Part shown: positions 8,307 to 16,357 of the stretch, piece after piece | How positions within the stretch are numbered: position 1 is the stretch's first letter | Layout of the letters: every line of letters begins with the position of its first letter | NCBI GenBank assembly: GCA_001898625.1 | Contig: MKUP01000014.1 | Coordinates: forward strand, 1-64,000 | Reading direction: 5' to 3' | Source of the DNA: Burkholderiales bacterium 67-32 | Lineage (GTDB): Bacteria > Pseudomonadota > Gammaproteobacteria > Burkholderiales > Burkholderiaceae_B | Length of the DNA: 64,000 bases | Notes under the pieces: model-generated | Databases searched by the model: none | The model's input: only the letters and a program-made list of their open reading frames with translations | Told to the model about the DNA's origin: nothing | Position numbers and translations under genes: made by a program

Positions 8307-8320
8307 GCCAGGAACGCCTG

Positions 8321-9106
8321 TCAGAGCGTGGAGGGAGACTTCCTACTCTTCTTCCATTTCATGCCCCACATCACGTAGCCGGACAGGCCGTAGATCACGA
8401 ACAGCGCGAACAGCACGATGGGAGGATCGCTGGAAATGAAGACGAAGGCCAGCACCACCAGCAGGATGGTCCAGAACGGCACGCTGCGTCCCAGCGCAAA
8501 GGACTTGCCGCTGAAGAACGGTGCGTTCGACACCATGCTGACGCCCGCGTAGACGGTCAGGCCGAAGGCCACCCAGGGCATCCACAGCTCGCGGATGGGC
8601 AGCTTGTTGTCGACGGCCAGCCAGACGAATCCCGCCACCAGCGCCGCCGCCGCGGGACTGGGAAGCCCCTGGAAGAAGCGCTTGTCCACCACGCCGACGT
8701 TGATGTTGAAACGGGCCAGCCGCAGCGCCGCGCCGGCCACGTAGATGAAAGCCGCCAGCCAGCCCCACCGCCCCAGGCCGGTCAGGATCCATTCATACAT
8801 GACCAGGGCCGGCGCGACGCCGAACGAGGTCATGTCGGACAGTGAGTCGTACTGTTCGCCGAATGCCGACTGGGTATTGGTCAGGCGCGCGACGCGCCCG
8901 TCCATGCCATCGAGCACCATCGCGACGAAGATGGCGATGGCCGCCGCCTCGAAGCGGTCGTTCATGGCCTGCACGATGGCATAGAAACCGGCGAACAGGG
9001 CCGCCGTCGTGAATGCGTTGGGCAGCAGGTAGATGCCGCGGTGGCGATGCTCCAGATCTTTCACGACTGGACTCCGCCGGAAGAGGGATGGTCGAGGTGC
9101 ACCCAC
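8321..9106 (-). CDS. pssA: CDP-diacylglycerol-serine O-phosphatidyltransferase
   Basis: Integral membrane enzyme making phosphatidylserine from CDP-diacylglycerol and serine, the precursor of phosphatidylethanolamine. The CDP-alcohol phosphotransferase signature is complete at DGMDGRVARL and FGEQYDSLSD (pattern DGxxAR-G-D-D). Around it are six to eight hydrophobic segments, and the C-terminus is basic (WKKSRKSPS). Length is 261 aa from the GTG at 9106. A second GTG at 9064, with GGCGGAG seven bases upstream, could be the true start (247 aa). Its usual partner psd, encoding phosphatidylserine decarboxylase and expected just upstream, is not in this window. The neighbour on that side is instead a divergent hydrolase operon. 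Confidence 0.93.
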   Translation of the reverse strand: MGAPRPSLFRRSPVVKDLEHRHRGIYLLPNAFTTAALFAGFYAIVQAMNDRFEAAAIAIFVAMVLDGMDGRVARLTNTQSAFGEQYDSLSDMTSFGVAPALVMYEWILTGLGRWGWLAAFIYVAGAALRLARFNINVGVVDKRFFQGLPSPAAAALVAGFVWLAVDNKLPIRELWMPWVAFGLTVYAGVSMVSNAPFFSGKSFALGRSVPFWTILLVVLAFVFISSDPPIVLFALFVIYGLSGYVMWGMKWKKSRKSPSTL

Positions 9107-9345
9107 GTTGCAATGCCCCCCATGGAATAAGGAGAAAGAGTGGTTTTGAGCATGGGGTGAAGGTTAACCGAAGCCGTGCTGGCAGGCCAATTGCGCGAGG
9201 CTGGTGCTGGAAGCTCGCACCAAGACCAATTTCCACGAAAAAACCCAAATGGTCCACTTTTTACGGCACTTTTCGAGATACGTTGAAACTCCGTTTAATC
9301 CTGGATATCCCTGACTCTCCGGGCCGTTTTCCGATTCCCTTTCTA
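9107..9345. other. Non-coding gap between pssA and the hydrolase operon
   Basis: Part of a 311-bp divergent intergenic region. It is more AT-rich than its surroundings, especially 9230-9345. No gene is supported; a short minus-strand frame here lacks any recognisable protein feature. The pssA promoter should lie here. The right end holds the hydrolase promoter and operator listed separately. Confidence 0.5.
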
Positions 9346-9407
9346 TTGACTTGCAAAACGCCGCACTGCTAGATTGGTACAAACATAAAAACCATAGTTG
9401 TACCAAT
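9346..9407 (+). promoter_or_regulatory. Hydrolase/Bug operon promoter with GntR-like palindrome
   Basis: A sigma70-type promoter TTGACT (9346-9351) with an 18-bp spacer to TAGATT (9370-9375). Overlapping the -10 is a perfect inverted repeat: ATTGGTACAA at 9373-9382 and TTGTACCAAT at 9398-9407, with 15 bp between. The GTAC core resembles GntR/FadR-type operators. Its position would let a repressor block initiation at the gene at 9418. No matching regulator gene is in the window. Confidence 0.65.
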
Positions 9408-9417
9408 TGGAGACAGC

Positions 9418-10332
9418 ATGCCCCACGTAGAATGGCACGGCGGTACCGAGCACTGGACCACCAAGGGCGACATCCGCCTGTTCCTCTGGCAGAAACCGGC
9501 CGCCAGCGATGTCCCGTTCGCCGGCACGATCCTTTTCGTGCACGGCTCGTCCATGGCTTCGCAGCCCACGTTCGACCTGTCGGTCCCCGGCAGGCCGGAC
9601 TCCTCCGTCATGGATTGGTTCGCCCGCCGGGGTTTCGATACCTGGTGCATGGACAACGAAGGCTACGGCCGCTCCGACAAGCATCGTCCGATCAATTTCG
9701 ACATCGCCAACGGCGCCGACGATCTTGCCGCGGGATCGCAATACATCCTGGCGCGCAACGGCGGCAAGCCGCTGTTCGTCTACGGTATCTCGTCGGGCGC
9801 GCTGAAGGCGGCGCTCTTCGCCCAGCGGCATCCCGAGCGCGTCGCCCGGATCGCGCTCGACGCCTTCGTCTGGACCGGCGAAGGCAGCCCCACCTTGAAG
9901 GAACGCGCCAAGAAACTGCCTGAGTTCCAGGCCAGGACGCGCCGCCCCATCGACCGCGCCTTCGTCCACAGCATCTTCAACCGCGACCACCCCGGCACCG
10001 CCGACGACGCCACCGTCGAGGCCTTCGCCGACGCCATCCTGACCCTGGATGACTCCATGCCCACGGGCACCTACGTGGACATGTGCTCGAAGCTGCCGCT
10101 GATCGACCCGCGGCGCCTGCGGGTGCCGACCCTGGTCATGCGCGGCGAATACGACGGCATCGCCAGCTTCGACGACCTGATGCGCTTCTTCGAGCAGCTT
10201 CCCGACATGGACAAGCAGTTCACCGTCATGTCGGGCATCTCGCACGCCAGCTTCCAGCAGAAGAACTACCTGCGCGTCTATCACATCCTGCACGCCTTTC
10301 TCACGCTCCCCGAAGCCCGATACGGAGGTTGA
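9418..10332 (+). CDS. Alpha/beta hydrolase
   Basis: 304-aa cytoplasmic alpha/beta-fold hydrolase. The oxyanion loop is FVHGSSM, the nucleophile elbow is YGISSGALK (G-x-S-x-G), the acid is in MRGEYDGIAS, and the catalytic His is in MSGISHASF. The elbow has Ser-Ser where Ser-Met is more common. The start follows GGAG by five bases. It forms a two-gene operon with a Bug-type binding protein 4 bp downstream, which suggests that it hydrolyses an ester or amide taken up from outside. It sits behind a promoter with a strong palindrome. The substrate cannot be predicted. Confidence 0.85.
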   Translation: MPHVEWHGGTEHWTTKGDIRLFLWQKPAASDVPFAGTILFVHGSSMASQPTFDLSVPGRPDSSVMDWFARRGFDTWCMDNEGYGRSDKHRPINFDIANGADDLAAGSQYILARNGGKPLFVYGISSGALKAALFAQRHPERVARIALDAFVWTGEGSPTLKERAKKLPEFQARTRRPIDRAFVHSIFNRDHPGTADDATVEAFADAILTLDDSMPTGTYVDMCSKLPLIDPRRLRVPTLVMRGEYDGIASFDDLMRFFEQLPDMDKQFTVMSGISHASFQQKNYLRVYHILHAFLTLPEARYGG

Positions 10333-10336
10333 CTCC

Positions 10337-11305
10337 ATGAAGCGCATCCACGGCATGGCATGGGCAGCGCCGCTGCTCGCACTTTCGCTGCACGCAGGGG
10401 CGGCCGAGACCTATCCGGAACGTCCGGTCAAGGTCATCGTCCCGTTCGAACCTGGCGGTTTCACCGATGTCGTGGCGCGCGTCGTCACCCAACAGCTCAG
10501 CAGCGCGCTGGGCCAGTCCTTCATCGTCGAGAACAAGCCCGGCGCCGGCTCGACCATAGGCACCGACTTCGTGGCCAAGGCGGCTCCCGACGGCTACACC
10601 CTCGAGATCGTCTCGACCAACCACGTCACCAGCCACCGGCTGTACAAGAACCTGGACTACGACCCGATCAAGAGCTTCACGCCCATCTCCAAGCTGGCGG
10701 ACAGCCCGTACGTGCTCTTCGTCAATACCAAAGTGCTCGTCCAGTCGGTGCAGGAACTCATCGCGCTGTCCAAGTCGAACGGTGCCCACATCCGCTACGC
10801 ATCGTCCGGCAACGGCAGCACGCAGCACCTGATGGGGGCGCTGTTCCTGGCCAAGTCCGGGGCCAGGCTCGAACACGTCCCCTATCGCGGCAGCGGCGGT
10901 GCCATGAAGGACCTGGCGGCGGGCTTCGTGGAAACCAGCTTCGCCGCCGTGTCCAACGGCCTGCCGCACGTCAAGAGCGGCAAGATCAAGGCACTGGGCG
11001 TCACCAGCACGCGCCGCAACGCCCAGTTGCCGGACGTGCCCAGCCTGGCGGAAGCGGGCGTCCCGGACTACGACGCGGTGGTATGGCTGGCGCTGCTGGG
11101 ACCGGCGGGAATGCCCAGGCACATCGTCTCGCGCCTGAACGAGGCGGTACGAGCCGGACTGTCCAAGCCCGAGGCGCGTGAGGCCCTGGCCGGGGCGGGC
11201 GTGGACGTCGCGGTATCCACGCCGGAAGAGCTGGCGCAATACATGGCGCAGGAGAACACCATGTGGGGCGAAGTCATCCGCGGCCTGGAGATCCGGATCG
11301 ATTGA
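10337..11305 (+). CDS. Bug-type tripartite tricarboxylate transporter binding protein
   Basis: 322-aa periplasmic solute receptor of the Bug (TctC) family, strongly expanded in Bordetella and relatives. It has a signal peptide (GMAWAAPLLALSLHAGAAE), then the family opening YPERPVKVIVPFEPGGFTDV, followed by VENKPGAGSTIGTDFVAKA, YRGSGGAMKDLAAG and GVTSTRRNAQLPDVPSLAE. Bug proteins bind carboxylates or related small molecules for TctAB permeases or for signalling. No tctA or tctB gene is near, as is usual for orphan Bug genes. It is coupled to the hydrolase gene (4-bp gap), so its ligand may be that enzyme's substrate. It converges on the reductase gene at 11338. Confidence 0.9.
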   Translation: MKRIHGMAWAAPLLALSLHAGAAETYPERPVKVIVPFEPGGFTDVVARVVTQQLSSALGQSFIVENKPGAGSTIGTDFVAKAAPDGYTLEIVSTNHVTSHRLYKNLDYDPIKSFTPISKLADSPYVLFVNTKVLVQSVQELIALSKSNGAHIRYASSGNGSTQHLMGALFLAKSGARLEHVPYRGSGGAMKDLAAGFVETSFAAVSNGLPHVKSGKIKALGVTSTRRNAQLPDVPSLAEAGVPDYDAVVWLALLGPAGMPRHIVSRLNEAVRAGLSKPEAREALAGAGVDVAVSTPEELAQYMAQENTMWGEVIRGLEIRID

Positions 11306-11337
11306 CGGCGGGTTTCCGCTCCGGCTGAAGTTTGCGC

Positions 11338-12171
11338 CTAGACGAATGCCGCCGCGTGGTCGCGCGCCCACTGCGCGAACGCGCGGGCCGGCCTGCCCGT
11401 GACCCGTTCGACGGCATCGGTGACCGCGGGCGCGGTCGCAACCGACTTCAACGCATAGTCGAGCAGACGTTCCGCGACCTCCACCGGCGTGCCGGCCGGC
11501 CGCGCGGCCAGGGCCTGCTCCCGCGTCAACACCTCGAAGCGCAACGGTTTGCCTATGGCTTCGGCAATGGTCCGCACCTGCCCGGCCTGGGTGATGACAG
11601 CCGGCCCCGTCAACGCATAGGCATGACTGTCGTGCGCGGCATCCAGCAGTACCGCCACCGCCACCGCGGCCACGTCGTCCTCATGGATGGGATTGCGCTG
11701 CGCATCGGGATACGCCGCCCGCACGACGCCTTCGCGCCGGATCGTGTCGGCCCAGGCACAGGCATTGGCGGCGAAGCTGTCCGGCCGCAGGAAGGTCCAC
11801 CGCAGCCCCGCTTCGCGCACCGCCGCTTCCGCGGCGGCATGGCGTGCCGCGATGGGATTGATGCGCGGGTCGGCCTTCTGGGTCGCGGCCGAGGACAGCA
11901 GCACGACCCGCCGCACTCCGGCCTCGCGGGCCACCCGCGCGATCGATCCGGTGCCGGATGCCGGCGTGAACAGGAACAGGCGATCGACGCCCTCGAACGC
12001 ATGCGCCAGGCTCTCGGGCGCGGACAGGTCGCCCGTGCAGGCTTGCACGCCGGCGGGAAACCCGGCGGCCGACGGGTCCCGCGCCAAGGCCCGCACGCGC
12101 TCGCCGGCCTGCGCAAGACGGCGCACCACGCACCTGCCGACGTTGCCGGTCGCCCCGGTCACGAGGATCAT
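11338..12171 (-). CDS. NmrA-like NAD(P)-binding reductase
   Basis: 277-aa atypical short-chain dehydrogenase of the NmrA/quinone-oxidoreductase type. The Rossmann loop VTGATGNVGRCVVRRL is at the N-terminus, followed by ALARDPS (cofactor ribose), FLFTPASG and VVLLSSAA. The Tyr-x-x-x-Lys pair of classical SDRs is not present. The ATG at 12171 is chosen because it starts the Rossmann strand and lies 7 bp after the monooxygenase stop; a longer frame overlaps the upstream gene. As last gene of the monooxygenase/ABC set it may supply or sense reduced nicotinamide, or reduce a quinone product. This is inference. Confidence 0.85.
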   Translation of the reverse strand: MILVTGATGNVGRCVVRRLAQAGERVRALARDPSAAGFPAGVQACTGDLSAPESLAHAFEGVDRLFLFTPASGTGSIARVAREAGVRRVVLLSSAATQKADPRINPIAARHAAAEAAVREAGLRWTFLRPDSFAANACAWADTIRREGVVRAAYPDAQRNPIHEDDVAAVAVAVLLDAAHDSHAYALTGPAVITQAGQVRTIAEAIGKPLRFEVLTREQALAARPAGTPVEVAERLLDYALKSVATAPAVTDAVERVTGRPARAFAQWARDHAAAFV

Positions 12172-12178
12172 GACGGCC

Positions 12179-13714
12179 TCAGCGGCACAGGACGCTGCGC
12201 AGCGCGCGGCCGATACCGGCGTTGTCGCCACCGCGCCAGGCCACGACGCCGTCGGGCCGCACCAGCACGGTCTGCTGTTCGCCCGCGTGCAGCGGCGCTG
12301 TGGACTTGACCGGATACGCCTTCAGTTCGATGCCCAGTTCGCCTGCCGCGGCGCGGGCCGCCTCGGCCCCGCCCGGCACCGCCGTGAAGACCATGAACCA
12401 GGGCCCCAGCAGGTGGCGGGGCGAGACCTTGGCGCCGTCCACACCCTCCAGTTCGACGAAAGGCACGCGGGCGCCCGGCCGCCCCGAAGCTTCTGCGGGA
12501 TGCTCGAAGCGCTGGTCCTCGGTGCCCGGCTCGGGCACCAGCGCGCCGTTGGGCGGGCAGATGTAGCCGAACAGCAGCGTGGCGTGGTCCAGCGGCGCGC
12601 CGATGCGCTCGGCCAGCGTATCGATGCGGCGGCGCTCGGCCAGGTTGGCGACCTGCCAGTTGCAGACTTCTTCCGCATAGGGCTGGCGTTCGATCTCGTA
12701 GCTGTCCAGCAGCGCGGGGCCGGCCTTTCCCTGGATGACCGCCGCCAGTTTCCAGCCCAGGTAGTAGCCGTCCTGCACGGCGGTGTTGCCGCCCTGCCCG
12801 CCAGTAGGCGGCATCACGTGCGCGGCGTCGCCCGTCAGCAGCACGCGTCCGGCCCGGAAGCGATCGGCGATGCGATGGCCGTAGTCGTAGCTGACCGTGC
12901 CGATGATCTCGAAGTCGAGGTCGGGCAGACCGGTCATGATCTTGATGATCTCGCGCATGCCGGCCTCGTCGCGCTCGGGATCGGCGGACATGTTGGCGAC
13001 CCACTCGTTCTTGTAGTCGGTGCTGACCAGCACGCCGGCGCCATCGGGCAGCGCCGGGTTCTGCAGGTAGTGGATGACCATGGCGTTGTCGCCGGCCCAT
13101 TGGGCCAGGTCGGCCTTGAAGCGCACAGCGGTGACCGACTTGATGGCGCCCAGGCCGTGCGTGCCTATGCCCAGCCAGCCGGCGATGCTGCCGCGTATGC
13201 CGTCGGAGGCGATCACGTACTTGGCGCGTACCGTGCTGGCCTGCTCGGTTTCCATGTCGCACAGCGTCAGGTCCACGCCCTTGTCGTCCTGGGCCAGCGA
13301 TTCGCAGCGCGTCTTGAAACGCACCTGCGCCCCCAGCTCCTGCGCCCGGCGCAGCAGCGCCTCTTCCGCCCGCGCCTGGCTGGCCATGCCCGGACGCTCG
13401 GGCGAGAACATGGAGAAATCGGGACGGTGCGCGACGTGATCGTAGAGCACCTTGCCGGTCAGGCTTTCCGAGACGACCGAGGTGATCGCCGGTTTGCCCG
13501 GCGGCATGGCCTTGTGGATGGCCTCGGCCAGGCCGGCCGTGCGCAGGGCTTCCATGGTGACCGGGTTGGCGCCGCGCGCTTTCGGCAGGATGGAGGTGCC
13601 TTCGCGGCGCTCGACCACCAGCGCCTTCACGCCGTTCATGCCGAGGAAGACCGCGCTGGAAAGACCCGCCAGGCCGGCGCCGACGATCACGACGTCGATA
13701 TGTTCTGTACTCAC
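12179..13714 (-). CDS. FAD-dependent aromatic monooxygenase
   Basis: 511-aa class A flavoprotein hydroxylase of the phenol/3-(3-hydroxyphenyl)propionate hydroxylase type. The dinucleotide motif is VVIVGAGLAGLSSA at the N-terminus. The DG motif is in VIASDGIRGSIAGW, and the GD motif is RVLLTGDAAHVMPPTGGQGG. A thioredoxin-like C-terminal region follows (VLVRPDGVVAWRGG), typical of the longer members. The GTG at 13714 is preferred, with AAGAG seven bases upstream. These enzymes use NAD(P)H and O2 to hydroxylate a phenolic ring. The gene lies downstream of an ABC importer on the same strand, with a 59-bp gap after the permease gene, so the importer probably delivers its substrate. The substrate is unknown. 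Confidence 0.9.
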   Translation of the reverse strand: MSTEHIDVVIVGAGLAGLSSAVFLGMNGVKALVVERREGTSILPKARGANPVTMEALRTAGLAEAIHKAMPPGKPAITSVVSESLTGKVLYDHVAHRPDFSMFSPERPGMASQARAEEALLRRAQELGAQVRFKTRCESLAQDDKGVDLTLCDMETEQASTVRAKYVIASDGIRGSIAGWLGIGTHGLGAIKSVTAVRFKADLAQWAGDNAMVIHYLQNPALPDGAGVLVSTDYKNEWVANMSADPERDEAGMREIIKIMTGLPDLDFEIIGTVSYDYGHRIADRFRAGRVLLTGDAAHVMPPTGGQGGNTAVQDGYYLGWKLAAVIQGKAGPALLDSYEIERQPYAEEVCNWQVANLAERRRIDTLAERIGAPLDHATLLFGYICPPNGALVPEPGTEDQRFEHPAEASGRPGARVPFVELEGVDGAKVSPRHLLGPWFMVFTAVPGGAEAARAAAGELGIELKAYPVKSTAPLHAGEQQTVLVRPDGVVAWRGGDNAGIGRALRSVLCR

Positions 13715-13773
13715 GATGTAACTCTTATGAAAAGGTTGGATGTGTGGAAGATGGACAAGTCCGGGACCGACGG

Positions 13774-14610
13774 TCAAAGAGAGGCGCCTTTCTCCCAGAA
13801 CACCACGCGGCCGCGCAGCTCGACGACGATCCGATCGCTGACGAAGCCGATCGCGCCCAGCGTGGCGACCACGGCGAAGGCCGATGCGGTATCGAAATAC
13901 GATGCCGAGCGCGCGATCAGGTAGCCCAGGCCCTGCGAATCGCCGATGAACTCGGTCACGGTCATCACGATCAGCATGATGGGCACCGCCACGCGCAGGC
14001 CGGTGAACACGAAGGGCAGCGCGCTGGGCACGATCACGTCGGTCAGCAGCCGCCAGCGGCCGGCGCCGGTATTGCGGGCCAGCCACTCCATCTTCGGCGC
14101 GACGGCGCGGGCGCCGGCGTAGCAATGCACGAAGATCGGAAAGAAGCACTCCAGCGCCACCTGGGCGATGCGCGAGCCCGCGCCCAGGCCCAGCAGCAGG
14201 ATGATGACCGGATACAGCGCCAGCTTGGGCACCGGATAGCCGAAGGTGACGAACGGGCCCAGCGCGGCATCCACCACCCAGTTCCGGGCCGCCACGAAAC
14301 CCAGCAGTCCGGCCACCAGGAACGAGATCGCCAGCCCGGCGAAACCGCGCGTCAGCGTGATGGCGGCGTGCTCCAGCAATTCGCCGTCCTCCAGCAGTTG
14401 CATGAAGCTCTGCCCGATGACCTCCAGGCCCGGCGTCAGGCGCGTGCCGTTCACCGTGGCGTAGAGCTGCCAGGCGCCCAGCACCGCGGCCAGGCCCAGC
14501 GCCTTGAGCACCGGACTCGACAACAGGATGGCCGACAGGCCCCGGCCCGCGGACGTGCCCGGCACCGCGCCGGAAACCGCACGGGCCGCGCGGATATCGG
14601 CGTCAGCCAT
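13774..14610 (-). CDS. NitT/TauT-type ABC transporter permease (second)
   Basis: 278-aa inner-membrane permease of the SsuC/TauC/NrtB family. Several membrane segments are visible (LAAVLGAWQLYAT, GLAISFLVAGLLGF, LALYPVIILLLGLG, LIVMTVTEFIG). The permease loop ECFFPIFVHCYAGA with AGRWRLLTDVIVPSALP contacts the ATPase. The ATG at 14610 overlaps the first permease gene by 8 bp. Two different permease genes imply a heterodimeric channel. It is probably one operon with the ATPase, binding protein and monooxygenase genes. Confidence 0.9.
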   Translation of the reverse strand: MADADIRAARAVSGAVPGTSAGRGLSAILLSSPVLKALGLAAVLGAWQLYATVNGTRLTPGLEVIGQSFMQLLEDGELLEHAAITLTRGFAGLAISFLVAGLLGFVAARNWVVDAALGPFVTFGYPVPKLALYPVIILLLGLGAGSRIAQVALECFFPIFVHCYAGARAVAPKMEWLARNTGAGRWRLLTDVIVPSALPFVFTGLRVAVPIMLIVMTVTEFIGDSQGLGYLIARSASYFDTASAFAVVATLGAIGFVSDRIVVELRGRVVFWEKGASL

Positions 14611-15430
14611 GGCCGGCTCCTCCCGCATCGCGGCCGCCGCCCAGGACCCGCGCCACCCGTTGCAGCACGGCGTTCGAGACCACGCCGCACAGCGCGACGG
14701 CGACGATGCCCGCGTACATGGCACCGTACTCGCCATCGCGGTACGCCTCCATCAGGCCGGCACCCAGGCCGTTGGAATGCCCGACCACTTCGGTGGCAAC
14801 CATCAGGACGAAGGAAATCATCAGGCTGATGCGCACGCCCACCAGCGCACGCGGCATGGCCGCGGGCACCACCACCTGGAAGAAGGTGCGCAGCTTCGAG
14901 GCGCCGGCGTTGCGCGCCACCCAGAGCAGCCGCGCGTTGATGCCCAGCGCGCCGTTCATCGCGTTCAGGTAGGACGGATAGAAGGCGCTGATGGCGATCA
15001 CGAGAATGCGCGATTTGTCGGTGAAGCCCAGCAGCACCGCGATGGCAGGGAACAGCGCGATCTTGGGAATGGGATGGGTGAACGACTGGGTCAGGTCGAA
15101 CAGGTCGCGGAACACGCGCGAAACGCCGGCCAGGAGACCGAGCATGACGCCGATGGCGCTGCCGATGAAAAAACCGCTCAAGGCGCGGTAGAGGCTAGGC
15201 CCGGTCTGCGCGGCCAGGTCGCCGCCGCGCGCCAGTTCGACGAAGGCCCGGGCGATCTCGATGGGCCCGTAGATGTAAGCGGGCAGGACGCCCACCATCG
15301 TCAGGGCTTCCCACACCGCCAGGACCAGCACCGTGAACAGGCTCGATATCAGCCAGGTCCGTTCGCGCGAGGCGCCCAGCAAGGATTGCCGGCGCATCAA
15401 CTGCGCGGCCATGCTGCCCGACGTGCTCAT
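14603..15430 (-). CDS. NitT/TauT-type ABC transporter permease (first)
   Basis: 275-aa permease of the same family as its neighbour but clearly divergent from it. Hydrophobic segments include WLISSLFTVLVLAVWEAL, FFIGSAIGVMLGLLAG, IALFPAIAVLLGF and ISFVLMVATEVVGHSNG; the coupling loop has AGASKLRTFFQVVVPAAMP. The ATG at 15430 overlaps the ATPase stop as ATGA, so translation is coupled. A role in import of an organic sulfonate, nitrogen compound or aromatic acid is typical of the family; the specificity is not visible. Confidence 0.9.
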   Translation of the reverse strand: MSTSGSMAAQLMRRQSLLGASRERTWLISSLFTVLVLAVWEALTMVGVLPAYIYGPIEIARAFVELARGGDLAAQTGPSLYRALSGFFIGSAIGVMLGLLAGVSRVFRDLFDLTQSFTHPIPKIALFPAIAVLLGFTDKSRILVIAISAFYPSYLNAMNGALGINARLLWVARNAGASKLRTFFQVVVPAAMPRALVGVRISLMISFVLMVATEVVGHSNGLGAGLMEAYRDGEYGAMYAGIVAVALCGVVSNAVLQRVARVLGGGRDAGGAGHG

Positions 15431-16215
15431 CGCCCGGCCTCCGCCATCGCGGGCGCGCTCCGGGCCGATTCGCGGCGCAGCACTTCCCACAGATGCGAGC
15501 GATATTCGAGGATGCGCGGATCGGCCTTGGTTTCCGACGAACGCGGCCGGGCGAGCTCGATGGCGCAGTCCTCGACCACGCGGCCGGGCGAAGCCCCCAT
15601 CACGACCACCCGGTCCCCCAGGAAAATGGCCTCGTTGATGTCGTGCGTGATGAAGACCACCGTCAGGCCCGAGGCCTGCCACAGCCGGGTCAACTCCTCC
15701 TGCATGACCTCGCGCGTCTGCGCATCGAGCGCGCCGAAGGGCTCGTCCATCAGCAGCACGCTGGGTTCCATCGCCAGCGTCCGCGCCAGCGCCGCGCGCT
15801 GGCGCATGCCGCCGGACAGCTCGCCGGGATAGGCATTGCCGAACCGCGCCAGACCGACCATGGCCAGCAGTTCGTCAGCCCGCGCATGCGCCTCGCGCCT
15901 GGGCGTGCCGGCCACCTGCAGCGGCCAGGCCACGTTGGCCCGCACCGTGCGCCACGGGAACAGCATGGCCTCCTGGAAGACCATGCCGCGATCGCGGCCG
16001 GGACCGGTGATGGGCCGGCCTTCGATCTCGACGCTGCCCTCGGTCGGGAACTCGAAGCCCCCCAGCATGTGCAGCAAAGTCGTCTTGCCGCAGCCGCTGG
16101 GGCCCAATATGGTCAGGAACTCGCCCTTGCGGACAGCGAGATCCACCGCGCTCAGCGCGTTGACGACATGCTTGCCGCGACGAAACGTCTTCGTCACCCT
16201 TTTGACTTCTAACAA
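15427..16215 (-). CDS. NitT/TauT-type ABC transporter ATP-binding protein
   Basis: 262-aa ATPase energising the importer. Walker A is LGPSGCGKTTLL, the Q-loop is MVFQEAMLFPWRTV, the signature is ELSGGMRQRAALAR, Walker B is SVLLMDEPFGALDAQT, and the switch His is in VVFITHDINEA. The start is taken as the TTG at 16215 because AGGAG lies five bases upstream; a 14-residue extension within the repeat-containing gap has no support. The gap to the binding-protein gene contains a repeat element. SsuB/TauB proteins are the closest well-known relatives. Confidence 0.93.
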   Translation of the reverse strand: MLEVKRVTKTFRRGKHVVNALSAVDLAVRKGEFLTILGPSGCGKTTLLHMLGGFEFPTEGSVEIEGRPITGPGRDRGMVFQEAMLFPWRTVRANVAWPLQVAGTPRREAHARADELLAMVGLARFGNAYPGELSGGMRQRAALARTLAMEPSVLLMDEPFGALDAQTREVMQEELTRLWQASGLTVVFITHDINEAIFLGDRVVVMGASPGRVVEDCAIELARPRSSETKADPRILEYRSHLWEVLRRESARSAPAMAEAGR

Positions 16216-16258
16216 GAGAACTCCTCGAAGCCCCCCCCCACATGCCCCTGAATCCAAC

Positions 16259-16340
16259 CCAGGGCACAGCGGATCTGGCTTTGCCAGTCCGCCAGTGCCG
16301 CCCCCTCGAGGGGGCCCGCGCAGCGGGTAGGGGGTGGGGT
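16259..16340 (-). repeat. Stop-codon-linked repeat, copy 1 (short, divergent)
   Basis: About 80 bp, G/C-rich. On the minus strand it opens with CCCCCTACCCGCTGCGCGG and ends with a stem around GGACTGGC and GCCAGATCCGC. It lies about 20 bp after the binding-protein stop codon (16358), between it and the ATPase gene. It is the most diverged of six copies, reading CCCGCTGCGCG where the others read CGCGCTTGCGCG. Confidence 0.75.
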
Positions 16341-16357
16341 TACCCTGGGGTGGGCTA

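Noticed and set aside
9164..9406. Possible 80-aa minus-strand gene upstream of pssA
   Set aside because: It overlaps the hydrolase promoter and palindrome, has no ribosome site and no protein features.
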